NCBI GenBank assembly: GCA_025936115.1
Contig: JAICTZ010000007.1
Location: 186,001-250,000, forward strand
Direction of reading: 5' to 3'
From: Polyangiaceae bacterium
Lineage (GTDB): Bacteria; Myxococcota_A; Polyangia; Polyangiales; Polyangiaceae
DNA length: 64,000 nt
Shown: one piece after another, positions 17,873 to 26,307 of the stretch
How positions within the stretch are numbered: position 1 is the first letter of the stretch
How the letters are laid out: each line of letters starts with the position of its first letter
Notes under the pieces: model-generated
Seen by the model: only the letters and a program-made list of their open reading frames with translations
Databases searched by the model: none
What the model was told of the DNA's origin: nothing
Program-made: the position numbers and the translations under genes

Positions 17873-18634
17873 TCAGCCGCGCCGGCGTCGGGCGCGCAGG
17901 CGCCGGAGGAGCCGTCGCGCGTGAGCCACCTCGGCGGCGAGCGCGACCTCGAGCGCGACCCGACCCGTCGTCGCACGCTGGACGAACGCCGCCAGGTAGC
18001 GCTCCGCCTCGTCGTCGTCACGCTGCTCGAAGGCGAGCGCCCCGAGCACGAATTGGCCGTAACCCTGGCCGCAGGGCGCTTCTTCGAGCCGCTCGCGCAC
18101 GGCCGCGAGGCCGCCGACCGCCTCACCCGCCGCGCGGCGCGCGAGCACGAGTTGCGCGCGGTAAAGCGGCTTGTCCGTCGTGCCCCAGCGCGCGGCGCGA
18201 GCGAGCGCCCCGGCCGCTTCCCGGTGGTGCCCCGTCAAAAAAAGCACGCTGCCGAGCGTCCACAGGTGAAACGCCCGGCGCGCGGGCGGACTCACGCGGC
18301 TCGCGATGCGCAAATGGTAGAGCGCGCCGTCCCGATCACCGAGCCCGAGGCAGGCTCGCGCCGCGTCTTGGCGCGCGACATCCGGCATCACGGCCCCTTC
18401 GAGCATCTGCTCGGCCACAGTGAGCGCTTCCCCGAACCGCCGCCCCTCCATGTGCGAGAGGTAGAGCTGGCGGAGCAGCATCGTCCGTGTGGTGCGATCG
18501 AGCGTTCCGCGGTGAGAAAGCCCGCGTTTCGCGTACTTGGCCCGTGTGACCGGGGTGCGCGCGAGGCTCGCCTTCCGGAGCAAGAGCTCCGGGGTCTGGG
18601 GCTCCAGCGAGGTGGCGGAGCGCAGGCGGGTCAT
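17873..18634 (-). CDS. TPR-repeat protein
   Basis: A 253-residue protein from MTRLRSATS. Repeated helical pairs fit TPRs: LLRQLYLSHMEGRRFGEALT, DAARACLGLGDRDGALYHL, WTLGSVLFLTGHHREAAGAL, FVLGALAFEQRDDDEAERYL. No signal peptide or membrane helix is visible, so it is probably a cytoplasmic scaffold. The C-terminus is a basic RRLLRRLRARRRRG tail. The stop is 36 bases before the DsbD-like gene on the same strand, likely one operon. An upstream ATG at 18661 would add nine residues. Confidence 0.75.
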   Translation of the reverse strand: MTRLRSATSLEPQTPELLLRKASLARTPVTRAKYAKRGLSHRGTLDRTTRTMLLRQLYLSHMEGRRFGEALTVAEQMLEGAVMPDVARQDAARACLGLGDRDGALYHLRIASRVSPPARRAFHLWTLGSVLFLTGHHREAAGALARAARWGTTDKPLYRAQLVLARRAAGEAVGGLAAVRERLEEAPCGQGYGQFVLGALAFEQRDDDEAERYLAAFVQRATTGRVALEVALAAEVAHARRLLRRLRARRRRG

Positions 18635-18777
18635 CGCCTTTGAACCTAGCAGGACCTGCACAGGCGTCCAGATTTCGGCAAGCCTCTAGCTTATCGAAGT
18701 AGCAGGTTCGCGCGGCCTTTTGGCGGGAAGCTCCCCGGGTTTGCGAAGCCCGGCGTCCCGGTCCAGGCTCGCTCCCG

Positions 18778-19062
18778 ATGCGCCCCTTCGCCGTGATTTT
18801 CTTACCCGTACTTCTCGCCGGCTGCGGGCATCCCGCGAGCGAAAGGGAGTGCGAGGAGATCGTCGCGCGCGTGGCAACGCTCGAGCTAGAGCAGGCGCAC
18901 GCCGGCACGGAGACGGTAGCGAGCGAAGTAAAGCTTGCCCAGGAAGCGTTCAAGAAAGACATGAGCCGCCGCTGCATCGGTCGCCGCGTCACGCAAGCCG
19001 CGATGAACTGCGTCCGCCAAGCGAAGAGCGCCGACCAAATCGAAAAAGAATGCTTCCGCTGA
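18778..19062 (+). CDS. Small Cys-containing lipoprotein, first of tandem pair
   Basis: A 94-residue protein with signal VIFLPVLLAGC (lipobox, Cys about residue 16) and a short helical mature part. Three further cysteines are spaced ECEEIV, RRCIGRR, NCVRQAK, ending ECFR. The same cysteine spacing recurs in the next gene, so they are paralogues. The last 13 bases overlap the start of that gene. No family name or function known. Confidence 0.8.
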   Translation: MRPFAVIFLPVLLAGCGHPASERECEEIVARVATLELEQAHAGTETVASEVKLAQEAFKKDMSRRCIGRRVTQAAMNCVRQAKSADQIEKECFR

Positions 19063-19370
19063 GCCGCGCGCGACGCTCGAGCGTCGCCCTCATCGTCCTG
19101 CCGTTGACGCTGGCGCTCGTCACCGCCTGCGGCAAACCTCCGACCCCGGCGGAGTGCACCGCTCTGCTCGATCGCTACACCGAAAAGCTCGTCGCCTCCG
19201 ACCGCCCCGACGTAACTCCCGGCGAGCTCGAAAAACTCAAAGCCACCGCCCGCGCCCGCGCCGCCGAAGACCCGGCCTTTGCCGAATGCTCCCAAAGAGT
19301 GTCCCGCAACGCGTACGACTGCGCCATGCGAGCCGAGACGGTGGATCGCATGGAGATTTGCTTGAATTAG
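19050..19370 (+). CDS. Small Cys-containing lipoprotein, second of tandem pair
   Basis: A 106-residue paralogue of the upstream gene, from ATG 19050. The signal SVALIVLPLTLALVTAC ends in a lipobox. The mature part repeats the paralogue's plan: ECTALLDRYTEKL, AECSQRVSRNAYDC, and a C-terminal DRMEICLN in place of DQIEKECFR. The 13-base overlap with the upstream gene implies translational coupling and similar amounts of both products. The function is unknown; the shared Cys pattern suggests two conserved disulfides. Confidence 0.8.
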   Translation: MLPLSRARRSSVALIVLPLTLALVTACGKPPTPAECTALLDRYTEKLVASDRPDVTPGELEKLKATARARAAEDPAFAECSQRVSRNAYDCAMRAETVDRMEICLN

Positions 19371-19455
19371 CGGAGGCGCGCTCTCGTTGCCGGGCGCGCA
19401 GTGAGTCGACGACGCGCCGGCGTGTCGCACACTTCGAGCTGTCCCACTAGCCAAC

Positions 19456-19499
19456 AGCGGAGCTCCGCTTGGCGAGGGCAAGCCAAACAGCGGAGTTCC
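19456..19499. repeat. Palindromic, REP-like sequence beside RAYT-like pseudogene
   Basis: AGCGGAGCTCCGCT (19456-19469) is a perfect 14-base palindrome. It is followed by TTGGC...GCCAA arms and a second AGCGGAG copy near 19489. The cluster sits just past the 3' end of the RAYT-like pseudogene. RAYT genes are known to mobilise REP palindromes, so this could be a REP/BIME relic. The 19371-19657 stretch around it shows no credible gene. Confidence 0.35.
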
Positions 19500-19657
19500 C
19501 GTCGAGCACGCGTGCCACTCCAAAAACTCTCCGGCCGCGGCCCAAACGACACCTCTCTACTCGGAAGCGGTCACTCTGATAGTGACGCCTAGCGCCCCAC
19601 AACACGGGACGCGACAAGGCTGAACGCTCGTCGTCTCGTTGCGCAGACTGGACTCGG

Positions 19658-20550
19658 CTACCGCGCGGACCTCCCCGACAGTCTGCGAAAGCTGCGCCTG
19701 AATTCACTGCCCCCCGTAGGATCCGGGCTGGTCGCGTGGCCGCAAGGACGGCGCGTGACCGCAAGGGCGACGCTCCGTCGATCGCGGTTTTCTGCGATTT
19801 CGAACGGGCGGAGCAAGCCATGGCGTCGCCAACCCCGCCGCAGCAAAACGAGCGCGGCATCACGACGCCCGCCGCGAGCTCCGGAAATGCATCGCTCAAG
19901 GCCCTCGGGTCGGGCGGAGCGTGAATCCACTCTGGATCCCAGCCGTCGAAAGCCGCGGCCGAGCTACAAGGATCGCGAAACGACAACGGCAGTCGTGGTC
20001 CCACTGTGTCGGCGTAGTGGCGGTAATTATTGAGCACGTAGGCGAGCGCCCGCCGCACCTCGAGCGGCGTCTTCAGTGCACGGACGTGGAAACGGTCGGC
20101 AAAGACGCGACCGGTGCGCGCGAACAGGCGATTGAGCCGCCTCGCGAGCCGGATCGTGAGCGCCTGCAGGCCCTGCGAGAGGCGCGCTGCGTTGTCGGCC
20201 TCCACGATGAAGTGAAGGTGGTTCGATTGAACGGACTAGTGAACCCCGCGCGCGTCGCCGGCTCGAGGCATGGCGAGCGCCTCGCGCACGACGCGAAAAG
20301 TCCGTCTTCCGCGCAGATTCGGCAAGCCGGCAACGAGCCTCAGAGTTACGTGCACTGGGACGTGCTGCGTGACGCGAGGACGCGTCACGTGCGCCACGCG
20401 CCTCGACGTCTTCGGTCGGCCGGCTCCACGCCGAGCGCCGCCCCAGGTGCGGAAACGAAAGGCCGTCTGTTTTGCGCAGCCCTTGGCACTGGCACGAGCG
20501 CTCGCGCGTCCCTCCGACCCCCGCCTCGGCGCGAATGGTACCTTCGGCAT
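19658..20550 (-). pseudogene. RAYT-like (Y1/IS200-type) transposase pseudogene
   Basis: Fragments of one transposase lie in order on the reverse strand. The first holds GGARRGAGRPKT and VHVTLRLVAGLPNLRGRRTF. The second has the HUH-type metal site region VQSNHLHFIVEADN and LKTPLEVRRALAYVLNNYRH. The third has LLRRGWRRHGL. An in-frame TAG at 20236-20238 replaces the expected aromatic residue in HxSVQSNH, and a one-base loss near 19846 (around the CAAAACG run) shifts the frame inside PRSWLLRRGW. Both lesions would inactivate the enzyme. The family copies or mobilises single-stranded DNA through a tyrosine nucleophile. The 3' boundary is approximate. Confidence 0.82.
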
Positions 20551-20623
20551 TGGGAACTTGAATATAGCACATATCGATTGCCTGCGTCAGTCCACTGAAT
20601 CACGCCGGCGGGTCCGGGTTAGA

Positions 20624-21010
20624 GACATGGGTAACAGATCGAGACGACGAGATCGGTGAGCAGGTGACAATTCTGTCCGAGGACATGGGTGACAGTCACG
20701 GGCAAGGAGGATTCCTTGCCCTGGAAGGACACGTCACCCATGCAGCAGCGGAAAGCGTTCATTGAGGGGTTTCAGCAAGCGTTAGAGCGGGTCGGAGCTC
20801 TCTGCTGGTGCTTCGGGAGTCAGTCGGAAACCGCATGCAACTGCGAAGAGCGCTCGAAAGGAGTGCTGAAGGTGATGCGGAATCGGACGGCGCACGAACA
20901 CCGCCAGCCGGTACCTCATGCCTCGTGGGAGCAAAGGGCATCTGAGTTTAGCTGAGCTGTGCCGAGAGTTTGGAGTCACTCGGCAGGGGATACGAATGGC
21001 TCAGGCGCCA
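20624..21010 (+). mobile_element. IS481-family insertion sequence remnant (left end and start of transposase)
   Basis: Two near-identical direct repeats (GACATGGGTAACAG at 20624 and GACATGGGTGACAG at 20682) resemble repeated end sequences of IS481-type elements. They precede an excellent Shine-Dalgarno (AAGGAGG) and TTG at 20716 encoding LPWKDTSPMQQRKAFIEGF, the typical start of an IS481 transposase. About 160 bases of unrelated sequence then interrupt it before the helix-turn-helix segment LSLAELCREFGVTRQG resumes near 20937. One base is missing there, because GYEWLRR continues only in the next frame. No DDE catalytic domain or right end follows, so this is a dead fragment. Confidence 0.72.
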
Positions 21011-21172
21011 GTGAGCCGTGATGAGGAATCTTGCGCGCTGAGTGGCGGAGCGTGCGGGGAACGAGCAAGCATACAGCCGTTCGTCACGCTAGGTGCTCGC
21101 GGCCTTTCGGCGTGCTCGCGGTCACACGACGCGCGCGCCGTCACTCACCGTCACACGACGCCCGTCGCTGCG

Positions 21173-23912
21173 TCATCGGCCCTTGGCGTGCAGCTTTTCG
21201 AGCTTGGCGACGGCGCTCGCGATGTCCGGGGTTTGGTCGAGTAAGCCGAGTAAGGGGTCGCCGCTTTCGGCGAGGCGGGTCGGGGCGGTGAGGAGGGTGA
21301 AGCGTTTGGGGTCCAGGGCGACGTGGACTTCTTGCCAGTAGAGCGGCGTCGAAACGGTGGCGCCGGGCCAGGCGCGCACGGAGTACGGGGCGACGATGGT
21401 GCGCGAGGGACCGGTTTGACCGATGTCGACGAGGGCTTTGCCGTGGCGCTGGTCGACGCGGCGTTCGAGGGTGCAGAGTTTGGGATGGCGCGCGACGACG
21501 AGCTGGCCGAAGAGCTCGCACAGGATTTTGGCGGCTTCGAAGCCGACGCCGGGGCCGAGCGGGACGAGAACGTGGAGGCCTTTTTGGCCAGAGGTCTTCG
21601 GATAACCGACGAGGCCAATCTCGTCGAGGATGTCTTTGAGCGCCAGCGCGAGCACGACGGCGCGCTCGAACGGGTGTTCGCCGATGTCGAAGTCGACGGT
21701 GAGAAAGTCACATTGTTCGCGCGTCTCTTCGCGACACGCGAGGACGTGCAGCGGGATGGTGCCGAGGTTCGCGAGGTAGATGAGGGCGTCGATGTCGTCG
21801 ACCAGGAACACGACTTTTTCGCGCTTGTCGGGATCGCTCGAGTCGCGCAGCATGGTGCGGCGAAGCCAGTCGGGCGTGCCTTGCGGGACGTTCCATTGGT
21901 AAAAACTCTTGCCGCGAATGCCGTCGGGGTAGCGCACCATGACGACGGGGCGATCGGCGAGGAACGGGAGCATCGCGGGCGCGACGGCCGCGTAGTATTC
22001 GATGAGGTCGCCCTTGGTGTAGCCCTCGTCGGGCCAGAAGACTTTGTCGCGATTGGTGACTTTGACGCGCGTCGGGGTGATGACGCGCGTGGAGGTGCCC
22101 GCGTCGGAGGCGTCGAGCTCGGACTCGGCGGCGACGTGCGCCGAGGTTTCGGAGCCGTGCGCCGAGGTTTCGGAGCCGTCCGGCGCGTTCGCCGAGCCGT
22201 CCGGTGCGTTCGCGCGCTCGGCCGCGTGTAGCGCGAGCAGTTCGTCGGGCGGCATCGCGCGGCACGCGTCGGGCGCGATGTCGTGGCGCAAGCCGCGAAA
22301 GACGGGATGACGCAGGTGCGCGTCTGGCGTGAAGCCTTGGAAACGCACGCTGACGACGAGCTCGGGCTCGATCCAGTGAGCATCCTTCGCTTCGGCGGGA
22401 ATACCCCCAACCCCCGGAAATTTCGGCGTCGCGAGCTCGGCGAGGCGTGGCAAGAGTGCGTTGATGTTGGCGTCGTCGAGGCCGCTGCCGACCCGACCAC
22501 GGTAGCGCAGGCCGTCGGGGCCGTGGCTCGCGACGCAGAGGGCGCCGAGATGTTTGCGCGTGCCCTTGCCCGTCATCCAACCGATGACGACGAATTCGTC
22601 GTCCCGGTCGCATTTGATTTTAATCCAGTCGTCGCCGCGCGCGGGGCCGGGGCGGTAGGTCGAGGCCACGCGCTTGGCGACCACGCCTTCGAGCCGCTTT
22701 TCGCGGCAAAAATTCATGAGCAGCTCGCCGTTGCCCGTGATGTGATCGAGCGAGCGCAGCAAGCCGCGGCCTTGGACGACGCGCGCGAGCAAGGCTTTGC
22801 GCTCGCTGAGCGAGAGGCACGTGAGGTCGCGGTCGCCGAGGGCGAGCACGTCGAAGACGACGTAGGTGACGGGGACTTCGCCTTGGACGCGCAGGACGTC
22901 GAGCGGGCGTTCGGCGTGAATGCGCGGGCCGAGTTTGTGGAAGCTCGGGCGACCTTCGTCGTCGAAGGCGACGATTTCGCCGTCGAGCACGACGCGGTCC
23001 GGTGCGAGCGCGGCCACGGCGCGTGCGATTTCAGGGTACGCCGCCGTGGCGGAGCGGCCGTTTCGGTAGCGGAGCGCGACGGCTTGCGCGTGTTTGTCCG
23101 CGACGATGCGCACGCCGTCGAGCTTGAGCTCGTACAGGCGTTCGGGGTCGTCGAGGCGGCCGCCCTCGGTGGCGCAGAGCATGGGCGTGAGCGTTTCGGC
23201 TTTGATGTTGCTCTGCGCGGCGCCGGCGTCGGCCGCTGCCTGCACGAGCTCATGGGCCAGCGTTTCGCGCTGGAAGAGCTCGTCGATCGTGAGCCCGCCG
23301 AGGATGCTGCGCGGCTCTTCGACGATGATGTCGCGCTTGGCGGCGAAATCGTCCTGCTTTTTGACGAGCAGCCATTGCCTGCCGTCTTCTTTGCTGCCCT
23401 TGCCCTGCCGCGAGCCGGTTTCGATCAGCGCGAAGCGGCCGTTCAACTTGAAGCCCGTGAGGATGAAGTCGAGCTTGCCCTTGACGAGGCCCTCCTCGGC
23501 CGTGGTCTCGAGGTAGCGCACCCGCCCCCGGTCCCACGCGATCATGGGGCCGGCGCCGTAGTTACCCTCGGGGATGACGGCCTCGAAGTCGAGGTACTCG
23601 AGCGGGTGGTCCTCGGTGAGCATCGCGAGGTGCTTCTGCGTCGGGTCGAGCGAGGGACCCTTCGGGACCGCGAAGCTCTTCAGCGTGCCGCCGATTTGTA
23701 GGCGCAGGTCGTAGTGGACGCGGGTCGCGTGGTGCAGGTGGCAGACGAAGCGGCCTTGCCGCGTTTCGCGAACGCTGGTCTTGCGTTCAGGAGCAAAGGG
23801 TTCGTTGGTCCGTAGCGGATCCCGCTTCTTGCGGTATTCGCCTAGCGGATCGCCCGGCGGTCCAGGATCCTTAGCCGAAGTTTTCGGGGTCTTGATGTCC
23901 TCTTGTTAGCAT
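21173..23912 (-). CDS. ligD: Multi-domain DNA ligase D (PE-LIG-POL), start codon abnormal
   Basis: About 910 residues if read from the first codon after the upstream stop (23905). The N-terminal 3'-phosphoesterase domain (about 50-155) has FVCHLHHATRVHYDLRL. The ATP-dependent ligase has its nucleotidyl lysine in KLDG near 262 and extends to about 540. After a repeat-containing linker, the primase-polymerase domain (about 610-890) has VFWPDEGYTKGDLIEYY and the metal-binding DFD of VDFDIGEHP. LigD fills, trims and seals double-strand breaks with Ku. No ATG, GTG or TTG exists in this frame before codon 95 (ATG at 23623, inside the PE domain); the nearest upstream ATG (23912) is one frame off. 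A frameshift, sequence error or unusual start is implied. Confidence 0.9.
22137..22216. repeat. Short tandem repeats in the ligase-polymerase linker of ligD
   Basis: Two kinds of direct duplication lie side by side and in frame: a unit encoding NAPDGSA (twice) and one encoding GSETSAH (twice). They fall in the linker between the ligase and polymerase domains, where length variation should be tolerated. Confidence 0.8.
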
Positions 23913-23961
23913 TCCGTTCCCACCCATCGACGGGGCATGTGAAGAGCCCCAGGAAAGTCGC
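23906..23961. promoter_or_regulatory. Short divergent intergenic region between ligD and ku
   Basis: Only about 50-60 bases separate the two divergently read repair genes, so both promoters must sit here or overlap the coding starts. The ku start is preceded by AGGAAAG, a good ribosome site. On the ligD side an AAGAGG motif lies inside the disputed start region. No clear -35/-10 pair was identified. Confidence 0.4.
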
Positions 23962-24831
23962 ATGCCCGCACGCGCCATCGCCTCCGGAACCATCAGTTTC
24001 GGCCTCGTCTCGATCCCCGTGAAGCTCTTCACCGCCGCCTCGAGCGAGCAGGTGAGCTTCAATATGTTGCACCAGAAGTGCGGGGGGCGCGTGAAGCAGC
24101 AGTACATCTGTCCGACCGACAACAACGAGGTCGTCGACCGCAAGGACATGGTGAAGGGCTACGAGTACGCCCGCGGGCAGTACGTGCTCTTCACGGAAGA
24201 GGAGCTCAAGGCGTTCGAGTCGGACCGCTCGAACGCGATCGAGATCACGGAGTTCGTGCCGCTCGCGAGCGTCGATTTCGTGCACGTCGAGAAGAGCTAC
24301 TACTTGGGCGGCGATAAGGGCGGCGACAAGGCGTACCGGCTGCTCTCGGAGGCGATGCGCAGCAAGGACGTGGTCGCCGTCGGACGCTGGGGGGCGCGCG
24401 GTAAAGAGCAGCTCGTGCTCGTGCGACCGTACGAAGACGGGCTCATCCTGCACCAGCTCTATTACGCGAACGAGGTGCGCTCGTTCGCGGAGGTGGATCC
24501 GACCGCCAAGGTGACGATCAGCGACAAGGAGCGCGAGCTCGCCGAGAAGCTCATCGATCAGTTGACGAGCGACGCGTTCGAGGCGGCCAAGTACCACGAC
24601 ACGTTCAGCGACAAGGTGCGCGCCGCGGCCGAGCAGAAGGCGGCCGGGCAGGAAATCACGGTCGCGCCCGAGGCGCCCAAGGCGCAAATCATCGATCTCT
24701 TCGATGCGCTCAAGCGCACGCTCGCGACCGCGCCCGCGCCGCCACCGAGCGTGCTCAAGCCGCCGAAGAAGGCGAAGGCCGACGACGAGGAAGAGGCGCC
24801 GGCGCAACCGAAGAAGCGCAAGGCGAAGTGA
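23962..24831 (+). CDS. ku: Non-homologous end joining protein Ku
   Basis: A 289-residue bacterial Ku. It starts MPARAIASGTISFGLVSIPVKL, a hallmark of the family, with the Ku core beta-barrel through about residue 255 (NMLHQKC, VDRKDMVKGYEY, DFVHVEKSYYLG, LVLVRPYEDGLILHQL). A Lys-rich tail ending PKKRKAK probably adds DNA binding. Bacterial Ku forms a homodimer ring on broken DNA ends and recruits LigD, which is encoded divergently. Start supported by AGGAAAG upstream of the ATG. Confidence 0.97.
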   Translation: MPARAIASGTISFGLVSIPVKLFTAASSEQVSFNMLHQKCGGRVKQQYICPTDNNEVVDRKDMVKGYEYARGQYVLFTEEELKAFESDRSNAIEITEFVPLASVDFVHVEKSYYLGGDKGGDKAYRLLSEAMRSKDVVAVGRWGARGKEQLVLVRPYEDGLILHQLYYANEVRSFAEVDPTAKVTISDKERELAEKLIDQLTSDAFEAAKYHDTFSDKVRAAAEQKAAGQEITVAPEAPKAQIIDLFDALKRTLATAPAPPPSVLKPPKKAKADDEEEAPAQPKKRKAK

Positions 24832-24836
24832 GCGCG

Positions 24837-24882
24837 TGACGTGACGGCGCGTTCGGCGACGTGACGGCGCGTTCGGCGAGCG
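24837..24882. repeat. Direct repeat between ku and PEGA gene
   Basis: The string GACGTGACGGCGCGTTCGGC appears twice in tandem between the stop codons of ku and the convergent PEGA-domain gene. It is non-coding and has no clear stem structure. Confidence 0.6.
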
Positions 24883-26148
24883 TCAGAAGTCTACGGAGGC
24901 GTTCGTCGTCTGATCGGCGGCGACGTTGACGCTCAGCGATTGGCGTCCGAATTTCGGGTGCACGAACACGACCGTGTGGCTTCCGGCGGGCATTACGACC
25001 GCGCGTGGGGCCTTACCGAGCGGACGGCCGTCGAGCACGATGTTCGCGGGCGGGCTCGAGGTGATGTTCAGCGTGCCCGTGCGCGTCAGGGTTGCCGCAG
25101 CGTCCTCGGCGCCGTCGTTCGTCTTCACGCCGTTCGAGAGCGGTACGATTTTTTCGAGGTTGATCGTGACCTCGGCCTCGGGCGTGATCGCGGAAAGCTG
25201 AAAGCCGGTATCGAACGGCAAATACCCCGGTTTTCTCGCGTGGAGCACGTAGTCGCCGGGCGCCGCGTCGAGCCGCGCCGGCAAGCTCGCGATCATGCGG
25301 CGCTCGTTGGCCCCCACGACTTCGACTTTGACGCCCTGAGCATCCGAGCCCGGGACGAGAAGAATCGAACCGTGCGTCAGCGTGAGCTTGGGCTCCACCA
25401 TACTGACGTGATCGGCCGTCAGGAGCACCGGCTGCTCGAACGGCGCGAAGCCGGGGCCGCTGATCGAAAGGTCATGCGAGCCGAGCGTGAGCTCGGTGAG
25501 GACGAGCGGCGGTCGACCGCGATCTTGTCCGTCGAGGTACACGTGAACGTCGAGGCCCGTGAGCGGAATGGCCAGGCCGGCCGTCGCGCGAACGAGGGGC
25601 GCCACGTTGGCGGTCGCAGGCCGCGCCGTGTGATGGCTCGCCGCGCCGCCGAGGGCGCGTAGAAGGGCAAGAACCACCCCAGCGGCAACGAGCAATGCCG
25701 GCACGGCAACGCCCCAGATGCCGAGCTTCTTCGGGCGGGCCGTCGACGGAATCACGTCGTCGTCGCTGCCCCACGGACCCGGTGGTTCGGAGGCGGGCTG
25801 CATCGAGACGGGCTGAATCGATACCGGCGGCTCGGGGACGGCCCTGGGGGCCGAGCTCCTGCGCGGTTCGCCGGCAGCCTGCGGCGCCGACTTCCTGGGC
25901 GGCTCGCTGGCGGCCTTGGGAGCCGACTTTCTTGGTGGCTCACCCGCAGCGTGTGGTGCCGACTTCCTGGCGATGCGTGAGGGGAAGGGACCGATGCCGA
26001 CGAGAGTCTCGCCGTCGTTGTTGTCCCAGTCGTAAGGAACGAGGATGCGAATGTCGTGCTCGTCGATGTAGTCGAGCGGGAGGTTCGCGCTCGGCGAGGA
26101 CGCAGGCTCGCGCGTCGCGGCGTCCGTAGTGCCATAAGATTCGTTCAT
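24883..26148 (-). CDS. PEGA-domain membrane protein
   Basis: A 421-residue protein from the ATG at 26148, supported by a strong Shine-Dalgarno (GGAGG, 5 bases away). The N-terminal cytoplasmic part has three to four imperfect repeats of KSAPxAAGEPPR (about 60-105). One transmembrane helix follows at about 145-165 (WGVAVPALLVAAGVVLALL). The outer part has several beta repeats, with a clear PEGA domain at the end (GTLNITSSPPANIVLDGRPL to the C-terminus). PEGA domains are surface or periplasmic modules, often found after Ser/Thr kinases in myxobacteria. No kinase domain is present in this protein. Function unknown. Confidence 0.82.
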   Translation of the reverse strand: MNESYGTTDAATREPASSPSANLPLDYIDEHDIRILVPYDWDNNDGETLVGIGPFPSRIARKSAPHAAGEPPRKSAPKAASEPPRKSAPQAAGEPRRSSAPRAVPEPPVSIQPVSMQPASEPPGPWGSDDDVIPSTARPKKLGIWGVAVPALLVAAGVVLALLRALGGAASHHTARPATANVAPLVRATAGLAIPLTGLDVHVYLDGQDRGRPPLVLTELTLGSHDLSISGPGFAPFEQPVLLTADHVSMVEPKLTLTHGSILLVPGSDAQGVKVEVVGANERRMIASLPARLDAAPGDYVLHARKPGYLPFDTGFQLSAITPEAEVTINLEKIVPLSNGVKTNDGAEDAAATLTRTGTLNITSSPPANIVLDGRPLGKAPRAVVMPAGSHTVVFVHPKFGRQSLSVNVAADQTTNASVDF

Positions 26149-26307
26149 GGTGTCCTCCGCAATCGGTGGGCGGACGCTAACTCCCTCACGCGCGTGATGC
26201 ACGTCATCTCCGCACGAGACTTGCAAAAAACAGCGTGAGTTCCGATGAGAGTGAACGCAACACTCCTTAAGCTGCCTGCAGCTTGCAGGTGCGTGGAGAT
26301 CTCTTCG

